DNA of 8,231 nt from assembly GCA_011051635.1 (NCBI GenBank), contig DRKV01000157.1:1-8231 (forward strand), read 5' to 3'. A program made the position numbers and the translations under genes. Origin of the DNA: Chloroflexota bacterium. GTDB lineage: Bacteria > Chloroflexota > Anaerolineae > Anaerolineales > DRKV01. A model generated the notes under the pieces. That model saw only the letters and a program-made list of their open reading frames with translations. It was not told the origin of the DNA and ran no database searches. Shown in pieces: positions 1 through 6,465 of the stretch. The number at the start of each line of letters is the position of its first letter. The stretch's first letter is position 1.

Positions 1-903
1 ACGCAGCCCATCTCCACGGTGTATCGCGGCTACCGGGTCTGGGAGTGCCCTCCCAACGGGCAGGGGATGGCGGCTCTCCTGGCGCTCAACATCCTGGAGG
101 GCTTCGACCTGGCCTCCCTGCCGCCTCTCTCGGCGGAGCGCCTGCCCCTGCTGGCCGAATCCCTGCGGCTGGCCTTTGCGGACGCCCGCTGGTACGTGGC
201 CGACCCGCACTCCAACCCCGCTCCGCTGGAGGCGCTCCTCTCGAAGGAATACGCCGCCCGCCGCCGCGCTCTCCTGAACCCGCAGCGTGCCGTCCTCGAC
301 CGGCAGCGCGGCGCGCCGGCGGCCTCCTCCGATACGGTGTACCTGGCCGTAGTGGATGGGGAAGGGAACGCCTGCTCCTTCATCAACAGCAATTACATGG
401 GGTTCGGTACCGGCATCGTGCCGCGCGGTTGGGGGTTCACGCTGCAAAACCGCGGCCACAATTTCAGCCTCGACCCGCGGCATCCCAACGTGCTTGCCCC
501 CGGAAAACGCCCCTATCACACGATTATCCCCGCCATGCTGACCGATGCGGAGAGCGGCGCTCTGTGGGGGCCTTTCGGGGTGATGGGCGGCTTCATGCAG
601 CCGCAGGGCCACGTGCAGGTGGCCGCGGCTCTGATTGACGACCACCTTGACCCCCAGGCGGCGCTGGACAGGCCGCGTTTCTGCATCACCGACGGTGCGT
701 CGGGGGGGATGCTTGCCCTGGAAGAGGGTATCCCGGTGGAGGTGATGGCGCGCCTGGCCGAGATGGGACATCCCGTCCGCCCGGTGAGCGGGATGGGACG
801 CGCCCTCTTTGGGCGGGGGCAGGTCATCCTGCGCGACCCTGCCAGCGGTGTGCTCACCGGCGGCAGCGACCCCCGCGCCGATGGATGCGCCATGACGTAT
901 TGA
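1..903 (+). CDS. Gamma-glutamyltransferase family protein, C-terminal part (5' truncated)
   Basis: Ntn-hydrolase of the gamma-glutamyltransferase family; members cleave or transfer gamma-glutamyl or related acyl groups after self-processing into large and small subunits. The frame is open from base 1, so the GTG at 19 is probably an internal Val and the true start lies upstream; about 300 residues remain of a family near 530. The PPNGQG segment (about bases 52-69) belongs to the large subunit. The small subunit begins at the DTVYLAVVD motif, whose Thr (334-336) is the predicted autoprocessing nucleophile, followed by GFGTG. The usual SSMSP segment of classical GGT is replaced by RPYHTIIP (508-531), and PGGSR by MGGFMQPQGH. 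That pattern fits the YwrD/acylase-like branch rather than a proven glutathione hydrolase, so substrate is uncertain. It ends in SDPRADGCAMTY, similar to the usual SDPR-x-DG ending. It converges with the ferritin gene. Confidence 0.9.
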   Translation, partial: TQPISTVYRGYRVWECPPNGQGMAALLALNILEGFDLASLPPLSAERLPLLAESLRLAFADARWYVADPHSNPAPLEALLSKEYAARRRALLNPQRAVLDRQRGAPAASSDTVYLAVVDGEGNACSFINSNYMGFGTGIVPRGWGFTLQNRGHNFSLDPRHPNVLAPGKRPYHTIIPAMLTDAESGALWGPFGVMGGFMQPQGHVQVAAALIDDHLDPQAALDRPRFCITDGASGGMLALEEGIPVEVMARLAEMGHPVRPVSGMGRALFGRGQVILRDPASGVLTGGSDPRADGCAMTY

Positions 904-960
904 AGTCGTCGCCTGTCTATCGAGCCTGGCGCGATGTCTTGCATCCCCCCTTTGACGCGA

Positions 961-986
961 AGAAGCCACCCGGACGGGTGGCTTCT
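961..986. terminator. GC-rich hairpin between convergent genes
   Basis: Perfect 11-base-pair stem AGAAGCCACCC (961-971) and GGGTGGCTTCT (976-986) with a 4-base loop. It lies 57 bases past the ggt stop and 16 bases past the ferritin stop, where a shared terminator would be expected. Neither side has a real T run, so it may be a Rho-assisted or 3'-end stabilising structure rather than a canonical intrinsic terminator. Confidence 0.6.
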
Positions 987-1002
987 CTGCGCGGGAATTG
1001 CT

Positions 1003-1500
1003 TCACTCTGTTCCAGTTTGGGCGGCTATCCGCTTGCTCATCTCGATTGATTGCAGCGCCAGGTAGCGGTCCCCGAAGCGTTCCAGGTTGTTCTTTTCGG
1101 TGTCGTATTGGTCGTAATGGCGTTCTTCATCGTCCACCAGCCGCTCGAAGACCTTCTTGGAGCCGGAATCGGCGTTGGCCGAACACTCGTTTGCCCAGAT
1201 GTTGTACTCCCTGACGCTGCCCTGCTCCATTTGCATTCCCCTCTTCAGCATTTCGGCTACATCGTGAATCTTCTGTACGCTCTCCGATGCTACCATTTCC
1301 ACATCTCCGCCCAGGAAGATGATGCGTTCCGCCAGCAATTCTATGTGCCGCATTTCTTCGATTGCGGTGCGGATGAACAGCCCCGCCAGTAACTCGAAAC
1401 CCTGGTCTTCGCAGTGGAAATGGAAATACATGTACTGATGAACGGCGGACAATTCATCGGCAACGGCTTTGTTGAGTAATTCAATGCTTTTCTCGTACAT
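1003..1500 (-). CDS. bfr: Bacterioferritin-type ferritin
   Basis: Cytosolic iron-storage and iron-detoxifying protein of 165 residues, the usual length for bacterioferritin (about 158). All six di-iron ferroxidase ligands are visible: E16 (in DELSAVHQY), E49 and H52 (in EEMRH), E92, E125 and H128 (in DDEERH). M50 sits where E. coli bacterioferritin has its haem ligand Met52, so a haem-binding 24-mer is plausible, although EEMRH also occurs in related ferritins not shown to bind haem. Four-helix-bundle composition is clear throughout. The ATG is supported by AAGGAGG (1507-1513) six bases upstream. The gene appears monocistronic, with a TATAAT upstream and a hairpin downstream. No bacterioferritin-associated ferredoxin gene is in the window. 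A Dps or rubrerythrin assignment is less likely, since the spacing of ligands matches bacterioferritin. Confidence 0.9.
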   Translation of the reverse strand: MYEKSIELLNKAVADELSAVHQYMYFHFHCEDQGFELLAGLFIRTAIEEMRHIELLAERIIFLGGDVEMVASESVQKIHDVAEMLKRGMQMEQGSVREYNIWANECSANADSGSKKVFERLVDDEERHYDQYDTEKNNLERFGDRYLALQSIEMSKRIAAQTGTE

Positions 1501-1506
1501 GTGGGG

Positions 1507-1513
1507 CCTCCTT
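1507..1513 (-). promoter_or_regulatory. Ribosome binding site of the ferritin gene
   Basis: AAGGAGG on the minus strand, six bases before the ATG at 1500. It fixes the start of the ferritin gene. Confidence 0.85.
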
Positions 1514-1556
1514 GCCCGGTTTGTGCGGTTCTCGGTTGTGATTTATTGACACTTAG

Positions 1557-1585
1557 ATTATAGCGCATTCCTTGATAGATGAGAT
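1557..1585 (-). promoter_or_regulatory. Probable ferritin promoter
   Basis: A perfect TATAAT -10 box occupies 1557-1562 on the minus strand, about 57 bases before the ferritin ATG. The -35 position (around 1580-1585 with a 17-base spacer) is poor, reading ATCTCA, which suggests an activated promoter or one relying mainly on the -10. I see no clear Fur-box dyad, but the spacing leaves room for a regulator between the tRNA terminator and the -10. Confidence 0.6.
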
Positions 1586-1612
1586 ATGTGGGGGTGTTTG
1601 GCCCCTCGAATC

Positions 1613-1644
1613 AAAAAAACCTCGTCCGACGACGAGGTTTTTTT
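1613..1644 (-). terminator. Intrinsic terminator of tRNA-Glu (symmetric)
   Basis: Stem CCTCGTC (1620-1626) with GACGAGG (1631-1637) around a CGAC loop, extended by seven A residues (1613-1619) opposite seven T residues (1638-1644). It starts one base past the mature 3' end of the tRNA on the minus strand. Because the A and T runs are symmetric, it has the form of an intrinsic terminator in both directions, although no rightward gene here needs it. Confidence 0.88.
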
Positions 1645-1645
1645 G

Positions 1646-1718
1646 TGCCCCCACGGAGATTCGAACTCCGGTCTTAGCCTTGAAAGGGCTACGTCCTGGT
1701 CCCCTAGACGATGGGGGC
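1646..1718 (-). tRNA. tRNA-Glu (anticodon UUC)
   Basis: The full cloverleaf folds on the minus strand in 73 bases. The acceptor stem is GCCCCCA with TGGGGGC, and the discriminator is A. The D stem is GTCT/GGAC and the anticodon stem TAGCC/GGCTA closes the loop CTTTCAA (anticodon TTC). The T stem CGGAG/CTCCG closes TTCGAAT. The encoded gene lacks the 3' CCA, so CCA must be added after transcription. The anticodon reads GAA and GAG codons. It sits between its own promoter and a strong terminator, so it is likely an independent unit. Confidence 0.97.
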
Positions 1719-1731
1719 GAGAGCGGTCAGG

Positions 1732-1760
1732 ATTTTACCATCTCCCTATGGATGGGTCAA
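1732..1760 (-). promoter_or_regulatory. Sigma70-type promoter of tRNA-Glu
   Basis: On the minus strand the -35 TTGACC (1755-1760) is separated by exactly 17 bases from the -10 TAAAAT (1732-1737). Transcription would begin about 6-8 bases before the mature tRNA 5' end at 1718, so the leader would be very short. The -35 box is 32 bases past the zinc-ribbon gene stop. Confidence 0.85.
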
Positions 1761-1792
1761 GCAGAATTTTTCCCCCGGGCCGCCAAAACGCT

Positions 1793-2092
1793 TCAAGGGC
1801 TGGCCGATTCGGATGACCGCTGCCGCCGGGGCGAAGCCCCCTTCTCTTGCCGAGGGACGGTAGGACGCCCCAGGGTGGGGCTGAGCAGGATGCTGAGCCA
1901 GCGCTTGGCCCGCACGTCGTCCTCCCGATGCCCGCACAGGTCGCACACCCACACCGGAAAATCCGGCACGGTAATCATTACGTTGTGCAACCAGGTGAAG
2001 TGCGTCTCGTAGCGCAAGCGCAAAATGCCGCCTGCACATTTGGGACAAGGGTAGCGCTCTTCGGGAGGTTTTTCGCTGTCGGATTGAGCCAT
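1793..2092 (-). CDS. Small zinc-ribbon protein (YgiT-type zinc finger)
   Basis: A 99-residue protein with two CxxC knuckles, CPKC (C16, C19) and CDLC (C50, C53). They are about 30 residues apart and the second is followed by GHREDD, a layout typical of YgiT/MqsA-like zinc fingers. The C-terminal third is basic and low in complexity (RQEKGASPRRQR). No helix-turn-helix of the MqsA antitoxin is present and no toxin gene lies next to it, so I do not call a toxin-antitoxin pair. It begins 24 bases after the lepB stop, on the same strand, and is probably co-transcribed with lepB. There is no clear Shine-Dalgarno before its ATG. Function is unknown; a DNA- or protein-binding accessory role is only inference. 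Confidence 0.72.
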   Translation of the reverse strand: MAQSDSEKPPEERYPCPKCAGGILRLRYETHFTWLHNVMITVPDFPVWVCDLCGHREDDVRAKRWLSILLSPTLGRPTVPRQEKGASPRRQRSSESASP

Positions 2093-2116
2093 GATGCGCG
2101 AAAGAAGTGCGGGGTG

Positions 2117-2707
2117 CTATGGCGTAGGAGCGGCCAGCGCCATGCCGTCGTGGCTGAGCGCGCCTGCTTTGGGGAGAGGCCAGTACACGAAAGCGGCCTT
2201 GCCGACCACGTAATCCAGGGGAACCATCCCCCAACTGTGCGAATCGGAGGAATTGTTGCGGTTGTCGCCCAGGACGAACAATTCGCCCTCCGGCACATCC
2301 CATTCGCCCTCGTAACGGGGCGGAGCGGAGGTGTACGGTTCTTCCAGGGGACGTCCGTTGACGTACACGATGCCGTCCTTGACCCGAATCCGGTCGCCGG
2401 GGAGGCCGATGATGCGCTTGATGTACTCGTCGGCGGGGTTGCGCGGGTAGTGGAAGACGATGATGTCGCCCCGCTGGGGAGAATCGAATTTGTAGACCAG
2501 ACGGTTCACCAGGATGAACTCCCCATTTTCCAGAGTGGGCATCATGCTGTACCCCTCCACCCGGATACGCGCCGAAACGGTGTTGATTGCCAGGAAGAGC
2601 ACCAGGGCAATCAGCAGGGTTTCCAGCGTGTCCCACAGAAATTGAAGGGCCTCATTGCGAGGCGCGTCGCTTTCTTCGGGAATGGGGATGGCTCTGAAAT
2701 CGTACAT
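2117..2707 (-). CDS. lepB: Signal peptidase I
   Basis: Membrane-bound Ser-Lys protease that removes signal peptides from exported proteins outside the cytoplasmic membrane. The protein has 196 residues, matching the short Gram-positive-like form. A single N-terminal membrane helix spans about residues 27-46. The catalytic Ser54 lies in the box VEGYSMMPTL and the general base Lys97 in YIKRIIGLPGD. The late box GDNRNNSSDSHSWG is residues 147-160. There is no second C-terminal membrane segment; the chain ends in a short Ala/Pro tail. The start is 31 bases downstream of the der stop. There is no convincing Shine-Dalgarno, and a promoter-like site just upstream would give a leader of only about 14 bases. 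The small zinc-ribbon gene follows. Confidence 0.96.
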   Translation of the reverse strand: MYDFRAIPIPEESDAPRNEALQFLWDTLETLLIALVLFLAINTVSARIRVEGYSMMPTLENGEFILVNRLVYKFDSPQRGDIIVFHYPRNPADEYIKRIIGLPGDRIRVKDGIVYVNGRPLEEPYTSAPPRYEGEWDVPEGELFVLGDNRNNSSDSHSWGMVPLDYVVGKAAFVYWPLPKAGALSHDGMALAAPTP

Positions 2708-2727
2708 AACGGATACGTCCGGGAGGA

Positions 2728-2756
2728 ATTATACTTGTCTATCGCCGCGGACGCAA
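2728..2756 (-). promoter_or_regulatory. Probable lepB promoter at the end of der
   Basis: Minus-strand TATAAT (2728-2733) lies just after the der stop. A 17-base spacer precedes TTGCGT (2751-2756), which is inside the last codons of der and matches the -35 consensus at only three positions. Predicted initiation near 2721 leaves about 14 bases before the lepB ATG. The site would let lepB and the zinc-ribbon gene be expressed independently of cdaA-cdaR-der. Confidence 0.6.
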
Positions 2757-4112
2757 CACCAATCGAATGGGGGTTCCCAGGAAGCCGTAGGCATCCCGAA
2801 AACGGTTCTCCAGATAGCGCAGGTAGGTGAAATGCGCCAGTTCGGGGTCGTTGACGTAAATCAGGAAGGTGGGCGGGTCGGTGCGCACCTGGGTTCCGTA
2901 GTAGAGTTTGAGTTGCCTGCCGGCCCGCGAGGGGGGCGGATGGCGGTCGGAGGCCTCGCGCAGGATGCGGTTGATTTTGGAGGTGCTCAGGCGCACCAGC
3001 CGCTCCTCCTGGACGCGCAACGCGGTGGGCAAAACCCGGTTGACGCGCTGCCCCGTCTTGGCCGAGATGAACAAAATCGGGGCGTAGGCGATAAAGCGCA
3101 GGTCGTAGCGGATTTTCTCGGTGTAGGACTGCATCGTGTAGGTGTCTTTGGGGATGGAATCCCACTTGTTGACGATGATGACGGCGCTCTTCCAGGCATC
3201 CTGAATGTATCCGGCGATGTGGGCGTCCTGGGCGGTGATGCCGGTGGAAGCGTCCACCAGCAGGAGGGCCACGTCGGAGCGTTTGATAGCCCGCAGAGCG
3301 CGCATCACGCTGTATTTTTCCACCCCCTGCTCGATGCGCCCGCGGCGGCGGATGCCGGCGGTGTCAATCAGGGTGATGGGCGTCCCCTCGTATTCCAGGC
3401 GGGTATCCACCGCGTCCCGGGTTGTGCCGGGGATGTCGCTGACCAGGGCGCGCTCCTCACCCAGCAGCCGGTTGAGCAGGGTGGACTTCCCGGCGTTGGG
3501 CTTGCCCACCAGGGCGATTTTGACGGAATCATCTTCAAGGCTCTCTCCGCTTTGGGGCAGGGCAACCACCAGGGCGTCGAGCAGGTCGCCCGTGCCCCGT
3601 CCATGCAGGGAGGAAATCGGGTAGGGGGTTCCCATCCCCAACTCGTAGAACGCGTAAACGTTCTCCGCCAGGGCTTGATTATCGCATTTGTTGACCACCA
3701 GAAAAACGGGGGGATGTGGTTCGCCGTCTTTCCGGGTTTGCAGGCGGCGCAGCAGGTCGGCGATTTCGTGGTCGGCAGGGGTGACGCCGCTTTGGGCGTC
3801 CACCAAAAACAGGATGGCATCCGCCTCCTGGATAGCGAGGCGCGCCTGCTCCCGGATTTGCTCGATGAAAGGCGCCGACCCGACGGAGAGCGGTTCCCGC
3901 TTTGTGTTGGCTGCCGAGTGGGTAGGGTCTATGCCCCCCGTATCCATCACGTCAAAGACGTGTCCGCTCCACTCGGCCTCAGCCAGCAGGCGGTCGCGGG
4001 TCGTGCCGGGGATGTCATCCACCACGGCCAGGCGCTCACCGGCCAGGCGGTTGAAAAGGGTGCTCTTGCCTGTGTTGGGGCGGCCCACCAGGGCGACCAG
4101 GGGTTTTCTCAT
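2739..4112 (-). CDS. der: Ribosome biogenesis GTPase Der (EngA)
   Basis: Double-GTPase needed for maturation of the 50S ribosomal subunit. The 457 residues hold two complete G domains and a C-terminal KH-like domain (from about residue 350). First G domain: GRPNTGKS (10-17), PGTTRDR (35-41), DTGG (57-60), NKCD (141-144). Second: GKPNAGKS (203-210), PGTTRDA (228-234), DTAG (250-253), NKWD (315-318) and SAKTG. Compared from memory with B. subtilis Der (436 residues), the first G domain has two extra segments: about 14 residues after DTGG (residues 65-80) and about 8 before NKCD (127-135). The ATG is 16 bases after the cdaR stop, with only a weak GAGAG upstream, consistent with translation coupled to cdaR. 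Probable third gene of a cdaA-cdaR-der transcript. Confidence 0.97.
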   Translation of the reverse strand: MRKPLVALVGRPNTGKSTLFNRLAGERLAVVDDIPGTTRDRLLAEAEWSGHVFDVMDTGGIDPTHSAANTKREPLSVGSAPFIEQIREQARLAIQEADAILFLVDAQSGVTPADHEIADLLRRLQTRKDGEPHPPVFLVVNKCDNQALAENVYAFYELGMGTPYPISSLHGRGTGDLLDALVVALPQSGESLEDDSVKIALVGKPNAGKSTLLNRLLGEERALVSDIPGTTRDAVDTRLEYEGTPITLIDTAGIRRRGRIEQGVEKYSVMRALRAIKRSDVALLLVDASTGITAQDAHIAGYIQDAWKSAVIIVNKWDSIPKDTYTMQSYTEKIRYDLRFIAYAPILFISAKTGQRVNRVLPTALRVQEERLVRLSTSKINRILREASDRHPPPSRAGRQLKLYYGTQVRTDPPTFLIYVNDPELAHFTYLRYLENRFRDAYGFLGTPIRLVLRPRR

Positions 4113-4128
4113 GCGGATATGCTCTCAA

Positions 4129-5445
4129 TCAGGGCGTTGGGGTCAAAGTGACCGTCAGGGTAGGCGTGGAGGTAATCCCCACCGTGGCGGTGATGGTGCC
4201 GGTGGGCGTCGCCGTGCCTGCGGGGAGCACCTCCACCTCCAGCGTGCCGGGCAGGATGGACTGGACGCGCACCTCATCGGGGATGAGACCCACCTGGGGG
4301 GAAATCTGGTACACGCCGGGGGTGAGGCCGCTCACATCCACGTAAAGGCGCAATTCCTCCGGGAGGAGGTTATCCAGCACGGAGAGCGGCCCCGCCAGGA
4401 TGACGTCCACCGTATCGGGGGATGCATGCGCTTCCAGGCCGGGTTCCACCCCGATGATTTCCACCGGCAGAGACAATCCCAAACTCCCCTCGATAGCGGC
4501 GATGCTGACCCGCACCAGGACGCTCTGTTCCCCGACCACCGAGACGCCATCCGGGAGGGCCAGGGGCAGGCGTACCTCAAAATCGTCCGTGCGTTCCGAC
4601 AAATTGAGAGCCTGCGTCTCCACGTAGCCGGGCAGGTCGTTGACCAGTTGGGGGTTGCTGGAGAAAACGGTCACCGCGGGGGGCGTTACCAGGATGTTCG
4701 TCAGGCGGTAGCCTTCTTTGACCTGCCCTTCGGTGATGACTTTGACGACTACGTTGCGGTAGCCGCCCAGGAGGGTGACGGGTTGGGTAATTTCGATGCT
4801 CTCCGGCTCGACGGTTACGCCATCCACGCGGTTGCCGGCAGCGTCGAGAGGCTGCAAGGGGACGCGGCGGACGATGGTTTGTTCCAGGCCGGTGATGTCC
4901 AGGGCGGCGCGGACCTCGGCCACGCGGCTTACCGCGTTGGAGGGGCCGCTAATCTCTGCCCGCGCCGCGCTGATAATCGGCGGGGAAGCCTGGTAGCCGC
5001 GGGCCGGTTCGCCGGTAATGTCCAGCCGAATGGCTTTGGCCTGGGAAACGCGTCTGTCGAGCACGACCTGCACCTGCTCCGGCACGACCGAGAGCAGCCG
5101 GGCGGGCTTGAGGGCATACTGCACCTGGACGGAGACAACATGGGTTCCGATATCCAGCCCGCTCAAATCCAGGGTGGCGCTCAGAAATTCGGGCTGGCGG
5201 GCGTATTGTTCCAGCGTCAGGCGGGGAGCGTAGAGGAGAACGTCCACGCTGGCGGGCAGGGTGTTGATGACCAGGATGTCGCTGTCAAGCCCGACTACTT
5301 CCAGGGGAACGTTGGTGAACAGACGTTGTTCGTTGGGGTTGGTGGAGGTCACCGCGGAAATCCAGACCATCAGAGCCAGCAAGAAGGCCAGAAAGAGCGT
5401 GCCGAGGTTACGCGCCAGCCAGCGCAAGGGGGGCCAGGCGGTCAT
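4129..5445 (-). CDS. cdaR: YbbR-domain protein, CdaA regulator CdaR
   Basis: Membrane-anchored regulator of the diadenylate cyclase CdaA; in Firmicutes its extracytoplasmic YbbR domains act through the CdaA membrane part. The 438 residues show one N-terminal membrane helix (about 14-33), then four YbbR-type repeats of about 90 residues (roughly 42-130, 133-223, 227-318, 319-408). The last 30 residues are a Thr/Pro-rich tail. The frame is open 19 codons further upstream, but the ATG at 5445 is preferred. It overlaps the cdaA stop as ATGA, has AGGAGG seven bases before it, and puts the membrane helix directly at the N terminus, whereas the upstream extension lies in cdaA and is Arg/Pro/Gly-rich. 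der follows 16 bases later. Confidence 0.93.
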   Translation of the reverse strand: MTAWPPLRWLARNLGTLFLAFLLALMVWISAVTSTNPNEQRLFTNVPLEVVGLDSDILVINTLPASVDVLLYAPRLTLEQYARQPEFLSATLDLSGLDIGTHVVSVQVQYALKPARLLSVVPEQVQVVLDRRVSQAKAIRLDITGEPARGYQASPPIISAARAEISGPSNAVSRVAEVRAALDITGLEQTIVRRVPLQPLDAAGNRVDGVTVEPESIEITQPVTLLGGYRNVVVKVITEGQVKEGYRLTNILVTPPAVTVFSSNPQLVNDLPGYVETQALNLSERTDDFEVRLPLALPDGVSVVGEQSVLVRVSIAAIEGSLGLSLPVEIIGVEPGLEAHASPDTVDVILAGPLSVLDNLLPEELRLYVDVSGLTPGVYQISPQVGLIPDEVRVQSILPGTLEVEVLPAGTATPTGTITATVGITSTPTLTVTLTPTP

Positions 5446-6317
5446 CTTTCTGCCTCCTGGCGGTTGCGCTCCGCTCCGATGCGCAGGGCGTGCTGGAGCC
5501 ACTCCCGCAGGGTGGCAGGCGGTCTTTCTTCGGGGAAGAAGGTGCGCAGGATGTTGCCCAGGCGCTCCGTGTCCAACCGTCGAATCATGCGCCCGTTGTG
5601 AACGATGGAGATGGTCCCGGTTTCTTCGGATACCACGATGACGATGGCATCGCTTGCTTCGGATGTGCCCAGCGCTGCCCGGTGGCGCAACCCCATTTTG
5701 GCTTCAGCAGGCCGATTGAGTACGCCCCGTGTGGAAAGCGGCATGACGCAGGATGCCGCCACGATGCGCTCGCCCCGAATGATGACCCCGCCATCGTGCA
5801 AAGGCGTGTTGGGGTAGAAAATCTGGAGAAGAAGTTCCGGCGATACCAACGCGTCCAGTTGCACGCCGGTGCTGGTGTATTCACCCAGGGGGTCTTGCCG
5901 TTGCAGGATAATCAAGGCTCCGTGCTTCAGGCGGGAAAGACGCCCGGACGCCAGCACGACCGCGTCCAGCGTGTCGTAGGTCGTCGGCGCGCCTTTGGCC
6001 CCTCCCAGACCGGCCCTGCCCAGCCTTTCCAGGGCGCGGCGGATTTCGGGCGCAAAGATGACCGGGATGGCGAGTATCAGCGCCGGCAGGGTGGCCTGCA
6101 CCAGCCAGGAGAAGGCCGGCAGAACGGCCAGGCTGTTCAACAGGCTCAGGAGGACGATGAGCAGAATCACCCCGCGCAAGAGAACGACCAGTTGGGTATC
6201 CCGCAGGGTCTTCAGGATGACGAAAAAGACCGCGGTGACCAACGCCAGGTCCAGGACGCTCAACCAGGTGATGCGTTGAAAAAGGAAGGAGAGGTTGTAA
6301 AGGAGGGTTTCCAGCAC
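5442..6317 (-). CDS. cdaA: Diadenylate cyclase CdaA
   Basis: Makes the second messenger c-di-AMP from two ATP at the cytoplasmic membrane; c-di-AMP usually controls potassium and osmotic homeostasis. The 291 residues begin with three hydrophobic helices (about 19-35, 43-60 and 70-89), followed by APEIRRALERLGR and a DAC (DisA_N) domain from about residue 110. Catalytic motifs are LHDGGVII (D175-G176-G177), GLRHRAALG (R211-H212-R213) and SEET (230-233). The usual first motif is DGA; DGG here is a one-residue variant. The start is GTG at 6317, with an in-frame TAA three codons upstream and no obvious Shine-Dalgarno. The N terminus matches the family length. The stop overlaps the cdaR ATG by four bases. 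glmM, the usual third gene in Firmicutes, is absent. Confidence 0.95.
   Translation of the reverse strand: MLETLLYNLSFLFQRITWLSVLDLALVTAVFFVILKTLRDTQLVVLLRGVILLIVLLSLLNSLAVLPAFSWLVQATLPALILAIPVIFAPEIRRALERLGRAGLGGAKGAPTTYDTLDAVVLASGRLSRLKHGALIILQRQDPLGEYTSTGVQLDALVSPELLLQIFYPNTPLHDGGVIIRGERIVAASCVMPLSTRGVLNRPAEAKMGLRHRAALGTSEASDAIVIVVSEETGTISIVHNGRMIRRLDTERLGNILRTFFPEERPPATLREWLQHALRIGAERNRQEAER
5453..5458 (-). promoter_or_regulatory. Ribosome binding site of cdaR inside cdaA
   Basis: AGGAGG on the minus strand, within the last codons of cdaA and seven bases before the ATG at 5445. It decides the cdaR start over the upstream in-frame alternative. Confidence 0.8.
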
Positions 6318-6370
6318 GGTCGGTTAGGGGGCAGAGTGGACACAAATGAGATGCAGACGGGCGTGGATGA

Positions 6371-6406
6371 ACGCAGATGACGCTGATTCCCGCAGATTTG
6401 CGCTGC
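6371..6406 (+). repeat. Dispersed intergenic repeat, copy 1
   Basis: A 36-base segment matching 7845-7880 at 32 of 36 positions in the same orientation, with no gaps. Both copies lie between genes. This copy sits in the gap between coaE and cdaA, and its right half forms one arm of the hairpin at 6387-6420. The short motif GCAGAT or GCGGAT recurs, as in many degenerate extragenic repeats. Confidence 0.75.
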
Positions 6407-6420
6407 AAAATCTGCGGGAA
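6387..6420. repeat. Long hairpin in the coaE-cdaA gap
   Basis: TTCCCGCAGATTT (6387-6399) is perfectly complementary to AAATCTGCGGGAA (6408-6420). An alternative pairing extends TTTGC with GCAAA around a three-base loop, leaving A6410 bulged. No T run follows on either strand, so it is not a standard terminator. It lies about 70 bases before the cdaA GTG and could be an extragenic palindrome or part of the cdaA leader. The rest of the 222-base gap (6318-6539) contains no gene and no promoter that I can identify. Confidence 0.65.
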
Positions 6421-6440
6421 ATCGGGTTCCCAGAAAATCA

Positions 6441-6465
6441 ACGCTGTGAGGAGCGCCCACAGCGT
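6441..6465. repeat. Second hairpin in the coaE-cdaA gap
   Basis: ACGCTGTG (6441-6448) pairs with CACAGCGT (6458-6465) around a nine-base loop. It has no T run and lies 75 bases past the coaE stop on the minus strand. It may help separate coaE from cdaA transcription, but the evidence is only the inverted repeat. Confidence 0.45.

Noticed and set aside
1546..1551. Rightward TTGACA as a promoter -35
   Set aside because: No -10 box at 16-18 bases downstream and no rightward gene follows; the site lies in the ferritin leader.
1572..2012. Rightward ORF of 146 residues
   Set aside because: Its N-terminal part is a translation of the complement of tRNA-Glu and its terminator (the familiar TEIRTPVLALKG shadow), and the rest is antisense to the zinc-ribbon gene.
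1793..2092. MqsA-like antitoxin of a toxin-antitoxin pair
   Set aside because: Only the zinc-ribbon half is present, with no helix-turn-helix and no adjacent toxin gene; neighbours are lepB and tRNA-Glu.
2655..4151. Rightward ORF of 498 residues
   Set aside because: Antisense shadow of der, whose full set of GTPase motifs shows which strand is coding; long antisense ORFs are expected at this G+C.
3688..5601. Rightward ORF of 637 residues, the longest in the window
   Set aside because: Antisense to der, cdaR and cdaA, spanning three real genes; rich in Gly, Arg, Gln and His with no recognisable domain.
6318..6420. c-di-AMP (ydaO-type) riboswitch before cdaA
   Set aside because: Only simple hairpins are visible; I could not recognise the conserved ydaO core, and the length is short for that fold.
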